This document shows positions 15,048 to 23,606 of a stretch of DNA of 64,000 bases, piece after piece. The translations under genes were made by a program, and so were the position numbers. Within the stretch, counting starts at the first letter, position 1, and each line of letters opens with the position of its first letter. This stretch comes from Paraburkholderia domus (GTDB lineage: Bacteria > Pseudomonadota > Gammaproteobacteria > Burkholderiales > Burkholderiaceae). Under the pieces are notes generated by a model. That model did not search any database, was not told where the DNA came from, and worked only from the letters and a program-made list of their open reading frames with translations. Location of the stretch: NCBI RefSeq assembly GCF_905220705.1, contig NZ_CAJNAT010000015.1:105322-169321 (forward strand). The letters run 5' to 3'.

Positions 15048-16331
15048 ATGAACTGGGCAGCGAGACTGATTGGCGGACGTTTCCACTACGGCTGGTTGAC
15101 CGTCGCGGTGGTGTTTCTGGTGTTGCTGGCGGCGGCCGGCACGCGCGCCACGCCGAGCGTGATGATGGTGCCGCTGGAGCATCAATTCGGCTGGAGCCGC
15201 GCGACGATTTCGCTCGCAATCTCCGTAAACATCGCGCTTTACGGCTTGATGGGGCCGTTCGCGGCTGCGGCGATGCAACGCTTCGGTGTGCGTCCTACCT
15301 TGCTGATCGCGCTCGGCACGATGGCGGCGGGCGTAGCGCTGTCGTCGCTGATGACGCATCCGTGGCAGATGGTCCTGATCTGGGGCGTGATGGTCGGCGG
15401 CTCGACGGGCGTGGCTGCGCTGTCGTTGTCTGCGACTGTGGTGACGCGCTGGTTCACCACGCATCGCGGCCTCGTGATGGGGATTCTCACCGCCAGTTCG
15501 GCGACCGGCCAACTGGTGTTCCTGCCGATGCTTGCAGCCATCGCCGAGCATTACGGCTGGCGCCAGGTGGTGTGGGTGGTCGCGGGGGCGGCGGCGATTG
15601 TCTTGCCACTGGTCGCGTTTCTGTTGCCGGAACGGCCGGCGGATATGAAGCTGCGTCCGTTCGGCGAACCGGCCGACGCGCCGGTCTCCACCTCCGTGAC
15701 CAAGCAGAATCCGCTGGCAATCGCCTTCGGCACGCTCGCCATGGCAAGCAAGACGCGTGATTTCTGGCTGCTGTTCTTCAGCTTCTTTATCTGCGGCGCG
15801 AGTACCAACGGTTACGTCGGCACGCACCTGATCGCGATGTGCGGCGACTATGGCATGACCGAAGTGCAGGGTGCATCCTTGCTTGCCGCAATGGGCATCT
15901 TCGATCTGTTCGGCACGACGCTGTCGGGCTGGCTGTCGGACCGCTTCAATAGCCGCGTGCTGCTGTTCTGGTACTACGGCCTGCGCGGTCTGTCGCTGAT
16001 GTATTTGCCGCACGCTTTCGGCATCGATTTCTTCGGCCTGCCGTTGTTCGCGGTGTTCTATGGTCTCGACTGGATCGCCACCGTGCCGCCCACCGTGCGT
16101 CTCGCGACCGATGTATACGGCAAGGAAGCGGCGCCGGTCGTGTTCGGCTGGGTAGTCGCCGGACACCAGCTCGGGGCGGCTTTTGCGGCGCTCGGCGCGG
16201 GCATGCTGCGCGCAAGCCTCGGCACGTACACGGTGGCATCGATGATTTCCGGCGGGCTGTGCCTGGTTGCCGCCGTGATCGTGCTGCGAATCAACCGGCC
16301 GGCCAGGGCGCCGGAGCCGCAAGCGGTGTGA
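15048..16331 (+). CDS. MFS transporter, 12 transmembrane segments
   Basis: A 427-residue major facilitator with about twelve hydrophobic helices. The N-terminal half (HYGWLTVAVVFLVLL, then an FGW-SRATIS loop) and the second-half loop GWLSDRFNSR match the monocarboxylate/oxalate-formate antiporter-like group. Substrate not predictable; such transporters next to TetR regulators often export or import small organic acids or drugs. GGAG lies upstream of ATG 15048 (MNWAARLIGG); the twelve codons further upstream are not conserved. The gene is under the compact TetR-type operator described at 14921-14954. Confidence 0.88.
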   Translation: MNWAARLIGGRFHYGWLTVAVVFLVLLAAAGTRATPSVMMVPLEHQFGWSRATISLAISVNIALYGLMGPFAAAAMQRFGVRPTLLIALGTMAAGVALSSLMTHPWQMVLIWGVMVGGSTGVAALSLSATVVTRWFTTHRGLVMGILTASSATGQLVFLPMLAAIAEHYGWRQVVWVVAGAAAIVLPLVAFLLPERPADMKLRPFGEPADAPVSTSVTKQNPLAIAFGTLAMASKTRDFWLLFFSFFICGASTNGYVGTHLIAMCGDYGMTEVQGASLLAAMGIFDLFGTTLSGWLSDRFNSRVLLFWYYGLRGLSLMYLPHAFGIDFFGLPLFAVFYGLDWIATVPPTVRLATDVYGKEAAPVVFGWVVAGHQLGAAFAALGAGMLRASLGTYTVASMISGGLCLVAAVIVLRINRPARAPEPQAV

Positions 16332-16517
16332 AGCTGCGCTCCTTCGCAGGGTGGACAAAGCGGGCCAACGCAAACGGCTTCCTTCGGAGCCGCTTGCCAT
16401 TGCAGCCGAAGTGAAAACTAAAGCGCACTTGTTGGAGCCGTGAGCGGCCCACCCCGGTTATGCTATGAGACCCCGGGCAGCCGCCCGCCGATCATGAATT
16501 TCGACCGAGAGAAGCGC

Positions 16518-17111
16518 ATGACCAACAAACCCGCCCCTACCGCAATTGCCATTCACGAGCTGATTGCAGGTCGCTGGAGCCCGCGCGCGTATTCGAGCGA
16601 GCCGGTGAGCCGCGAACATCTGCATTCGGTGCTCGAAGCGGCACGCTGGGCGCCGTCTTCGTATAACGCGCAGCCGTGGCGTTTCCTCGTATTCGATCGC
16701 AGCGTCGATGAAGTCTCGTTCAAGCAGGCTTTCGCCACGCTGGTGCCGTTCAACCAGGGCTGGAATGCGCCGGCGCCGGTGCTGATCGCGGTGACCACGC
16801 ATACGCTGACCAACAAGGGCGAAGTGAACCGTTGCGCACCGTACGACGCGGGTGCCGCGGCGATGGCGTTGGTGCTGCAGGCGCACGCGCTCGGTCTCGC
16901 CGCGCATCAGATGAGCGGCTTCGACCCGAACGCGTTCCGCACGGCGTTCAAGCTGCCGACCGACGTCGACGTGATTGCGATCATTTCGCTCGGCCATTAC
17001 GGCGACGTCGACAAACTCGATCCGGTGCTGCGCGAGCGTGAGAAGTCGGTGCGTCAACGTTTGCCGCTTGCCGATATCGCTTATGGCGGCGGCTGGAAGA
17101 AGGCGTTCTGA
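16518..17111 (+). CDS. Nitroreductase family protein
   Basis: A 197-residue FMN-dependent nitroreductase-fold protein. Motifs are RWSPRAYSS (FMN phosphate-binding Arg-Ser pair), ARWAPSSYNAQPWRF, and GAAAMALVLQAHALGLAAHQMSGFD, all usual for this family. It would reduce nitro or quinone compounds with NAD(P)H in the cytoplasm; the physiological substrate is unknown. ATG 16518 follows GAGAGAAG, while the 26 codons upstream are not conserved. It is 186 bases after the MFS gene, with its own terminator behind it, so it may be a separate unit. Confidence 0.88.
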   Translation: MTNKPAPTAIAIHELIAGRWSPRAYSSEPVSREHLHSVLEAARWAPSSYNAQPWRFLVFDRSVDEVSFKQAFATLVPFNQGWNAPAPVLIAVTTHTLTNKGEVNRCAPYDAGAAAMALVLQAHALGLAAHQMSGFDPNAFRTAFKLPTDVDVIAIISLGHYGDVDKLDPVLREREKSVRQRLPLADIAYGGGWKKAF

Positions 17112-17143
17112 GCGCCTTGTCGCCTTCTTGGTGATGACATAAA

Positions 17144-17170
17144 CGCGCGGCGCTGACCGCGCGGTTTTTA
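17144..17170 (+). terminator. Intrinsic terminator after nitroreductase gene
   Basis: CGCGCGG (17144-17150) pairs with CCGCGCG (17157-17163) across CGCTGA, followed by G then TTTTTA. It also lies downstream of the convergent MFS gene. Confidence 0.8.
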
Positions 17171-17204
17171 TTCCGCTTGTCTGCGACGCGGTAAGGCGTG
17201 TGGT

Positions 17205-18680
17205 TCATTCCGCGCCGTCCGCGATGCTTGAAAGCGGTGTGGCAACAGTCTCGAGCGACTTACGCTCCGCATCCACGCCCCAGATCCCCGCGATCACCGC
17301 AGCGGCGAGCATCAGCCCCGAGCCGACCAGATAGCCCAAAAACACTTCGCTGCGCTGATGCGTATCGATCAGCCGGCCGAAGAACGCCGGTCCGATGATG
17401 CCGCCCAGCGCTGTACCGAACGCATAGAACACCGCGATCGCCAGCGCGCGGATTTCCAGCGGAAACGATTCGCTGACCGTCAGATACGCCGAACTCGCCG
17501 CCGCCGAGGCGAAGAAGAAGAGCACCATCCACGCGATCGTCTGCGTCACGACGGTGAGCATCTGCTGCTCGAACAGGTAGCCGCTCAGTGTCAGCAGGAT
17601 GCCGGATAGCGCGTAAGTCGCGCCGATCATCTTGCGGCGCCCGATTACGTCGAAGAGCCGGCCCAGCACCAGCGGTCCAAGGAAGTTGCCGAGCGCGAAC
17701 GGCAACAGATACCAGCCGATGCGGTCGCCCGGCACGTGATAGAAATCAGTCAGCACCAGCGCGTAGGTGAAAAAGATCGCGTTGTAGAAGAACGCCTGCG
17801 CGGTCATCAACGAGAGGCCGACCAGCGCGCGCCGTCGGTGCACGTTGAACAGCGTGTGAAACACCTCGCGTAGCGGCGTATGTCCGCGTGCCCGCAGTTT
17901 GAGCCGCGTGAGATCATCGTCGGCGAGCGCGTGCCCTTCACTGCGAAAGCGCGTTTCGATGCCGTCGACGATCGAGCGCGCCTCGCGTTCGCCGCCGTGC
18001 GTGAGCAGCCAGCGGGGACTTTCGGGCACCCAGATGCGCATTGGCAGAATCGCCAGCGCCAGCATCGCGCCGATGAAGAAACAGGCGCGCCAGCCCCAGT
18101 CGCCCGGCAGCAGATTCGGATCGAGCAGGACCAGCGAGCCCGCCGCGCCGAGTCCCGCACCGACCCAGAAGGTGCCGTTGATGCCGAGATCGGTCCAGCC
18201 GCGCAGCCGCGCGGGCGTGAATTCCTGGATTGTCGAGTTGATCGCCGTATATTCGCCGCCGATGCCTGCGCCGGTGAGAAAGCGAAACAGCAGAAAACTG
18301 GCGAGATTCCACGACAAAGCGGTCGCCGCGGTGGCGGCCAGATACAACGCGAGCGTGATGAAGAACAGCTTGCGACGGCCGAGCCGGTCGGTTAGCCAGC
18401 CGAAGCCGAGCGCGCCGAGCACGGCGCCGGCAATATAAGCGCTGCCGGCGAGGCCCACGTCGGCGTTGGTGAAATGCAACGATGGGCTAGACTTCAACGC
18501 ACTTGCCACAGCGCCCGCCAGCGTCACTTCCAGGCCATCCAGCAGCCACGTTATACCCAGCGCGACGACGAGCAGCGAGTGAAAGCGTCCCCACGGCAAA
18601 CGGTCGAGCCGCGAGGGCAGGTCGGTTTCAATGATGGCGGCGTTTTTCTCGTGGACAACGGCGGTAGGCGGCGCGCTCAT
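17205..18680 (-). CDS. MFS transporter, sugar-porter/metabolite-H+ symporter type
   Basis: A 491-residue 12-helix transporter. Signatures are GFGWLTDRLGRRKLFF (loop 2-3 motif), PESPRWLL after helix 6 (sugar-porter motif) and VLGRLFDVIGRRKMIGATYAL in the second half. The N-terminal region (LPSRLDRLPWGRFH then DGLEVTLAG) is the pattern of inositol/aromatic-acid type symporters, where the Asp-Gly-x-Glu of helix 1 is important. Substrate unknown. It converges with the nitroreductase gene and is divergent from the Hsp70-like gene. Confidence 0.87.
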   Translation of the reverse strand: MSAPPTAVVHEKNAAIIETDLPSRLDRLPWGRFHSLLVVALGITWLLDGLEVTLAGAVASALKSSPSLHFTNADVGLAGSAYIAGAVLGALGFGWLTDRLGRRKLFFITLALYLAATAATALSWNLASFLLFRFLTGAGIGGEYTAINSTIQEFTPARLRGWTDLGINGTFWVGAGLGAAGSLVLLDPNLLPGDWGWRACFFIGAMLALAILPMRIWVPESPRWLLTHGGEREARSIVDGIETRFRSEGHALADDDLTRLKLRARGHTPLREVFHTLFNVHRRRALVGLSLMTAQAFFYNAIFFTYALVLTDFYHVPGDRIGWYLLPFALGNFLGPLVLGRLFDVIGRRKMIGATYALSGILLTLSGYLFEQQMLTVVTQTIAWMVLFFFASAAASSAYLTVSESFPLEIRALAIAVFYAFGTALGGIIGPAFFGRLIDTHQRSEVFLGYLVGSGLMLAAAVIAGIWGVDAERKSLETVATPLSSIADGAE

Positions 18681-18869
18681 TGCGTAAGTCTCCTGATTGC
18701 CGAAAATTGGTGGCGTATCCTGTCGAATTCAGCAATTTCTGTTCCGTCGAGCGGGTTTGGGACATTGTCGCGGGTGTCCCCGAAAGCGCCAGTTGATGCT
18801 GGCCGGGCTTTCGTGATACAAAGCCGCTCCCCTTTCTGTCCGCGCCAGCCGTGAGCGGCGATTCCTGCC

Positions 18870-20120
18870 ATGAACTATTGCGCGATTGACTTTGGTACTT
18901 CCAATTCGGCCGTAGCCGTCCCTGACGGCGCTGCGCTTAGGCTTGCGCCGGTCGAGGGCGCCTATACGACGCTGCCGACCGCTGTCTTTTTCAACACCGA
19001 CGAGGACACCCGTGAGTTCGGGCGCTCGGCGTTGGCGGCGTACATCGACGGTTTCGACGGTCGTCTGATGCGCTCGATGAAAAGTATTCTCGGCTCGCCG
19101 CTGGCCGAAAATTCGACGGATCTCGGCGACGGTTCGGCGATCAAGTACACGGACATCATCGCGATTTTCGTCGACCATCTGAAGCGTTCGGCCGAGAAAA
19201 GCGTCGGTGGCCCGATCAGCCGCGCCGTCTTGGGCCGCCCGGTGTTCTTCGTCGACGACGATCCGCGCGCGGACCAGATGGCGCAGCAGCAGCTCGAAGC
19301 CGCGGCGCGGTCGGTCGGTTTACGGGAGATTCACTTTCAGTATGAGCCGATCGCGGCCGCGTTCGATTACGAATCGCATCTGACGGAAGAGGGACTCGTG
19401 CTGGTGGCCGACATCGGCGGCGGTACGTCGGACTTTTCGCTGGTGCGGGTAGGGCCGGAGCGGATGAAGCGCGTCGAACGGAAGGACGACGTGCTGGCAC
19501 ACCACGGGGTACACGTTGCAGGCACCGATTTCGACCGTCGCGTCGAACTGGTGACGATCCTGCGCGAACTCGGTTATCAGGCGCTCGATCCCGAAGGCCG
19601 TGAGATTCCGAACCGCATCTATTTCGATCTGGCAACTTGGCACCTGATCAACACCGTCTACGCACCGAAGCGCGTCAGTGAACTCACGCTCATGCGGCAT
19701 CTGTTCACTCAGGTCAAACATCACGACCGCCTGATGCGCGTCGTGGAGCGCCGCTTGGGGCATGCATTGGCTGCTCACGCGGAAGAGGCGAAGATCGGCG
19801 TGGCGGCGGGTGGCGAGACCGTGATCGATCTCGACGAGGTGGAAGACGACCTGCGCCTGGCATTCGACGAAGCGCAACTCATCAAGGCCGGGCAGGACGA
19901 GACGCAGCGCATCGTGCAAGCGGCGCGCGATACGGTGCAAGCGGCCGGCGTGGCCCCGCGTGACGTCAGCGCGATTTACTTCACAGGCGGTTCGACCGGA
20001 TTGGCGTTTCTATCGGGCGCATTGGCGGCGGCATTTCCCGATGCCAAAGCGGTATTCGGCGACCGTCTTGCCAGCGTCGCAACAGGTCTCGGTATTCACG
20101 CGCGACGTCTGTTCGGATAA
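18870..20120 (+). CDS. Hsp70-like protein, YegD type, nucleotide-binding domain only
   Basis: A 416-residue actin/Hsp70-fold ATPase. Phosphate-1 motif is IDFGTSNSAVAV (residues 6-17), phosphate-2 is ADIGGGTSDFSLV (~185-197), and the adenosine motif is YFTGGSTGLAF near the end. The protein stops after the ATPase domain, so the substrate-binding domain of DnaK is absent; this matches the YegD group, whose clients are not defined. Its own promoter must lie in the ~190 bases divergent from the MFS gene. A bidirectional terminator separates it from the convergent csp gene. Confidence 0.85.
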   Translation: MNYCAIDFGTSNSAVAVPDGAALRLAPVEGAYTTLPTAVFFNTDEDTREFGRSALAAYIDGFDGRLMRSMKSILGSPLAENSTDLGDGSAIKYTDIIAIFVDHLKRSAEKSVGGPISRAVLGRPVFFVDDDPRADQMAQQQLEAAARSVGLREIHFQYEPIAAAFDYESHLTEEGLVLVADIGGGTSDFSLVRVGPERMKRVERKDDVLAHHGVHVAGTDFDRRVELVTILRELGYQALDPEGREIPNRIYFDLATWHLINTVYAPKRVSELTLMRHLFTQVKHHDRLMRVVERRLGHALAAHAEEAKIGVAAGGETVIDLDEVEDDLRLAFDEAQLIKAGQDETQRIVQAARDTVQAAGVAPRDVSAIYFTGGSTGLAFLSGALAAAFPDAKAVFGDRLASVATGLGIHARRLFG

Positions 20121-20180
20121 CCAGACTAACCAGTCGCATACTGCGAAGATAATCACCGCATGCAGTTGTGACGGATATAA

Positions 20181-20206
20181 AAAAACCCCGCCGAGGCGGG
20201 GTTTTT
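20181..20206. terminator. Bidirectional intrinsic terminator (Hsp70-like / csp)
   Basis: AAAAACCCCGCC (20181-20192) and GGCGGGGTTTTT (20195-20206) form a perfect stem with terminal A and T tracts on both strands, between convergent genes. Confidence 0.92.
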
Positions 20207-20230
20207 GCGTCCAGAAGGAAGCGTGCTTGC

Positions 20231-20434
20231 TTACACCGGCTTGATGTTAGCAGCTTGCTTGCCCTTCGGGCCCGTCTTCACTTCAAACGTAACCTTTTGG
20301 TTTTCTTGCAGCGTCTTGAAGCCTTCCGTGCGGATTTCCGAGAAATGCGCGAACAGATCTTCGCCACCGCCGTCCGGCGTGATGAAGCCAAAGCCCTTTG
20401 CGTCATTGAACCACTTGACGGTACCGGTTTCCAT
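20231..20434 (-). CDS. CspA-family cold shock protein
   Basis: A 67-residue OB-fold single-stranded nucleic-acid-binding protein. RNP1 is KGFGFITP and RNP2 is DLFAHFSEI, both intact, with the conserved METGTVKWFND start. It acts as an RNA chaperone in the cytoplasm. AGGAAC precedes the ATG. A promoter with a 5' UTR of about 140 bases is predicted at 20584-20612, the arrangement of cold-regulated cspA mRNAs. Confidence 0.96.
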   Translation of the reverse strand: METGTVKWFNDAKGFGFITPDGGGEDLFAHFSEIRTEGFKTLQENQKVTFEVKTGPKGKQAANIKPV

Positions 20435-20583
20435 ATTACTTGTTCCTAAAGATGGTAAATAAGGCCGAAGCCCAATGGGTGCGCATGAAAATCAAGGAAG
20501 GGGGTAATGGGACCAACCGGAGTACCGTTGATGGGCGAACTACGAAAGACCAATTCACTCGCCGCTTGAAATCCTGCCCGAAC

Positions 20584-20612
20584 GTTATACGGCCATTTCG
20601 GGCGAAGGTCAA
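20584..20612 (-). promoter_or_regulatory. Predicted csp promoter
   Basis: On the minus strand TTGACC (20612-20607), a 17-base spacer and TATAAC (20589-20584) form a good sigma-70 promoter. Transcription would begin near 20577, about 140 bases upstream of the csp start codon. Confidence 0.7.
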
Positions 20613-20860
20613 CACTCCGATCCCAACTTTACAAAATTTTGATGGATTGGCGCAAAAATTGCTTACAAAGCTTGCTATTCGCCTGAGAATTTTGCTAGGG
20701 AGAACCCTTAGTTTCGCTGCAACGTGCGGGTGCAACCGTTAAACTACGCGCCGCGCGTCGGTTGCACCTGACTAGAGTGGACCGTCGCACACGCATGCGC
20801 GTCACCCCGTCTCCAACGCCACAAGCGATGTCACGCGGTGCCGATATGCTCGCAACTTGC

Positions 20861-20948
20861 ATGGGACCGGAGTAAGCGCTAAATCGCGAACTCGGGGCCG
20901 TCATACGGTGTATGGGACCAGAGTAAGTGCTTTGCACTAACTCTGGTC
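20861..20948 (+). repeat. Tandem 20-base repeat and hairpin upstream of APC permease
   Basis: ATGGGACCGGAGTAAGCGCT (20861-20880) recurs with two changes at 20912-20931, 51 bases later. The second copy opens a hairpin: GACCAGAGT-A-AGTGC (20916-20930) pairs with GCACT-A-ACTCTGGTC (20934-20948) across TTT, one A-A mismatch. The hairpin ends four bases before the AGGAG ribosome site. The first copy has a weaker version of the same fold. Confidence 0.7.
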
Positions 20949-20963
20949 GACACAGGAGAGGAT

Positions 20964-22559
20964 GTGAAAAGTTCTATACAACGGAACATCGGACCGGTCG
21001 CGCTTCTGCTGACCGGCTTGGGTTCGATCATCGGATCGGGCTGGCTGTTCGGCGCGTGGAAGGCTGCAAAAATTGCCGGGCCTGCTGCCATTTGTGCATG
21101 GGTCATCGGCGCGGTCGTGATTCTCGCCATTGCGTTGACCTACGCGGAACTCGGCGCGATGTTCCCTGAGTCCGGCGGCATGGTGCGTTACGCACGCTAC
21201 TCGCACGGCGCGCTGGTGGGCTTCATCAGTGCATGGGCCAACTGGATCGCCATTGTCTCGGTCATTCCAATCGAGGCTGAAGCATCCATTCAATATATGA
21301 GTACCTGGCCGTATCCATGGGCGCATGCGCTATTCGTCGATGGGTCATTAACGACTAATGGGCTATTGCTGTCCGCAGCCCTCGTGATCATTTACTTCCT
21401 GCTGAACTACTGGGGCGTGAAGTTGTTTGCACGCGCCAATTCGGCGATCACGGTCTTCAAGTTCCTGATTCCGGGTGCGACGATCCTCGGCTTGATGCTG
21501 ACGGGCTTCCACAAGGAAAACTTCGGCGAAGTGAGTACCTTCGCGCCGTACGGCTGGTCGGCTGTGCTGACGGCCGTGTCGACGAGCGGTATCGTGTTCG
21601 CCTTCAACGGTTTCCAGAGCCCGATCAACCTCGCGGGTGAAGCGCGCAATCCGGCCAAAAGCGTGCCGTTCGCGGTGATCGGCTCGATCCTGCTCGCGCT
21701 GGTGATCTACGTGCTGCTGCAGATTGCGTATATCGGCGCAGTGAGCCCGGGCGACGTGATGAAGGGCTGGAGCCACTTCAACTTCGCGTCGCCGTTTGCC
21801 GAACTGGCGATCGCGCTGAACCTGAACTGGTTGGCTATCCTGCTGTACGTCGACGCGTTCGTCAGCCCGAGCGGCACCGGCACGACCTACATGGCGACCA
21901 CCACCCGCATGATCTACGCCATGGAGCGCAACAACACGATGCCGAAGATGTTCGGCAACGTGCATCCGTTCTACGGCGTGCCGCGTCAGGCGATGTGGTT
22001 CAACCTGCTGGTGTCGTTCATTTTCCTGTTCTTCTTCCGTGGCTGGAGCTCGCTGGCGGCGGTGATCTCGGTCGCGACCGTGATCTCGTACCTGACTGGC
22101 CCGATCAGCCTGATGGCGCTGCGCCGTGCGGCGACGGATCTCGAGCGCCCGCTGCACATTCCAGGCATGAAGTTGATTGCACCGTTCGCTTTCGTCTGCG
22201 CGTCGCTGATTCTATACTGGGCGAAGTGGCCGCTGACCGGCGAAATCATTCTGTTGATGGTCGTCGCGCTGCCGGTGTACTTCTACTTCCAGGCGAAGTC
22301 GGGTTTCAGCGGCTGGGGGCGCGACCTGAAGGCTGCGTGGTGGCTCGTGGCCTACCTGCCGGTGATGGCGATCCTGTCGCTGATCGGCAGCAAGGAATTC
22401 GGCGGCCACGGCATCCTGCCGTACGGCTGGGACATGCTGGTGGTGGCTGCGTTCTCGCTGGTGTTCTACTACTGGGGCGTGCAGAGCGGCTACCGGTCGG
22501 AATACCTCGAAGAGCGTCAGACACACGACGAAGTGCTTGAAGGCATGGGCGCACACTAA
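20964..22559 (+). CDS. APC family amino-acid/polyamine permease
   Basis: A 531-residue polytopic transporter with at least twelve hydrophobic segments. The start (GPVALLLTGLGSIIGSGWLFGAW) has the glycine-rich G[S/A]xIGSG[W/I] helix-1 motif that binds the amino-acid backbone in APC transporters, and helix 6 has FAFNGFQ. Substrate cannot be assigned. The start is GTG 20964, five bases after AGGAG; an out-of-frame ATG overlaps it. The mRNA leader contains a 15-bp hairpin just upstream of the ribosome site, suggesting translational or transcriptional control. Confidence 0.88.
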   Translation: MKSSIQRNIGPVALLLTGLGSIIGSGWLFGAWKAAKIAGPAAICAWVIGAVVILAIALTYAELGAMFPESGGMVRYARYSHGALVGFISAWANWIAIVSVIPIEAEASIQYMSTWPYPWAHALFVDGSLTTNGLLLSAALVIIYFLLNYWGVKLFARANSAITVFKFLIPGATILGLMLTGFHKENFGEVSTFAPYGWSAVLTAVSTSGIVFAFNGFQSPINLAGEARNPAKSVPFAVIGSILLALVIYVLLQIAYIGAVSPGDVMKGWSHFNFASPFAELAIALNLNWLAILLYVDAFVSPSGTGTTYMATTTRMIYAMERNNTMPKMFGNVHPFYGVPRQAMWFNLLVSFIFLFFFRGWSSLAAVISVATVISYLTGPISLMALRRAATDLERPLHIPGMKLIAPFAFVCASLILYWAKWPLTGEIILLMVVALPVYFYFQAKSGFSGWGRDLKAAWWLVAYLPVMAILSLIGSKEFGGHGILPYGWDMLVVAAFSLVFYYWGVQSGYRSEYLEERQTHDEVLEGMGAH

Positions 22560-22614
22560 GGCGGCGACGAGTCTTTCGCCGGACCGCCGGACCGCCGTGA
22601 TCCGGCTCAGTACG

Positions 22615-22651
22615 AAAAAAGCCCGCCTGAGTTGCTCAGGCGGGCTTTTTT
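22615..22651. terminator. Bidirectional intrinsic terminator after the permease
   Basis: AAAAAAGCCCGCCTGAG (22615-22631) and CTCAGGCGGGCTTTTTT (22635-22651) form a perfect 17-bp stem with a TTG loop; it serves the permease gene and the convergent dioxygenase gene. Confidence 0.95.
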
Positions 22652-22707
22652 GTTGGCGGCGCCTTGACCTTGTTCAGGTGCTTTAACGGCGCTGCGTTGG
22701 CGTCGAG

Positions 22708-23493
22708 TCAGGCAGTGCCGAACACGTAATTCGTCATGGCGAGCGACCGCTGATAGGTACCGAGCGACTGAATCGCCAGCGAATAGTCGTCGTCCGCCGC
22801 GCCCAGTGCCGCGAATACGGGCAGCAGGTGTTCGTCGGTCGGATGCATCAGCACCGCGTGTGGCGCCTGACGGCGGTAGTCGAGCAACGCGTCGATATCG
22901 CGCGCGGCGAGCTTTGCCTCGAACCAGTCGGTGAATTCGGTCACGCGCGGATCGGCGTCTTCCGGGCGCGCTGAAAAGTCAGCGGCGCGCAGGTTGTGGG
23001 TGATCTGGCCCGAGCCGATCACCATCACGCCGTCGTCTTTCAGCGAGCGCAGTGCGCGACCCACACGGAAGTGATGGGCAGCGTCCATGTGCGGCTGGAT
23101 CGACAACTGCGCGACCGGCACGTCAGCTTCCGGAAACATCAGCAGCATCGGCACCCACGCGCCGTGGTCGAGACCATGCGGCTGGGCGTCGGCGAGGATG
23201 CCGTGTTCGCCGAGCAGCACGGCGGCCCGGCGCGCTACATCGGGTGCGCCGGGAGCCGGATATTGAATCTCGTACAACTGACGCGGGAAACCGTAGAAAT
23301 CGTGGATGGTTTCCGGCGCCGTGGACGTGCTCGCCACCGGCTGCGTCGTGCCCCAGTGCGCCGACAGCATCAGGACGGCTTCAGGACGCGGCAATTGCGC
23401 CGATAGCTTGCCGAATTCGGCGGAGGGCAGGGACGGGTCGATCGGCAGCGTGGGCGCGCCGTGAGAGAGGAAGAGCGACGGTAAGCGAGTCAT
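22708..23493 (-). CDS. DODA-type (YgiD-like) class III extradiol ring-cleavage dioxygenase
   Basis: A 261-residue LigB-fold dioxygenase of the 4,5-DOPA extradiol dioxygenase group. Metal ligands are suggested by FLSHGAPT (first His) and SAHWGTT (second His), and GSGQITHNLR carries the conserved catalytic His region. E. coli YgiD cleaves DOPA in vitro; the natural substrate here is unknown. ATG 23493 is used because the conserved LPSLFLSHGAP begins four residues later; the upstream in-frame stretch is not conserved. Confidence 0.88.
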   Translation of the reverse strand: MTRLPSLFLSHGAPTLPIDPSLPSAEFGKLSAQLPRPEAVLMLSAHWGTTQPVASTSTAPETIHDFYGFPRQLYEIQYPAPGAPDVARRAAVLLGEHGILADAQPHGLDHGAWVPMLLMFPEADVPVAQLSIQPHMDAAHHFRVGRALRSLKDDGVMVIGSGQITHNLRAADFSARPEDADPRVTEFTDWFEAKLAARDIDALLDYRRQAPHAVLMHPTDEHLLPVFAALGAADDDYSLAIQSLGTYQRSLAMTNYVFGTA

Positions 23494-23606
23494 GGCAGCA
23501 ACGCCTCCGCGAAGACGCGGCGCAAAAGTGGGGTTGCTATCAATATAGGTCCGTACCGGCGTTTGATAAACGGGTGAAAACGGAATTGATTGTGTTGCAG
23601 GTGTTG

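Larger units (their letters stand above)
20435..20963. other. Long divergent intergenic region (csp / APC permease)
   Basis: 529 bases holding the csp promoter and 5' UTR on the minus strand and, on the plus strand, a tandem repeat and hairpin upstream of the permease gene. Much of 20460-20740 is AT-richer than the genome average. Two short open frames occupy this region on opposite strands (20440-20742) but they are shadows of each other and have no ribosome site or domain. Confidence 0.5.

Noticed and set aside
14958..16400. 480-codon minus-strand open frame opposite the MFS gene
   Set aside because: Antisense shadow; composition dominated by Arg, His and Gln, no domain.
20506..20524. Third copy of the permease-leader repeat within the csp UTR
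   Set aside because: AATGGGACC and CCGGAGTA occur with an insert and a mismatch; too weak to call.
20440..20742. Two open frames of about 100 codons, on opposite strands, between csp and the permease
   Set aside because: They overlap each other and the csp promoter and UTR; no ribosome site or conservation visible.
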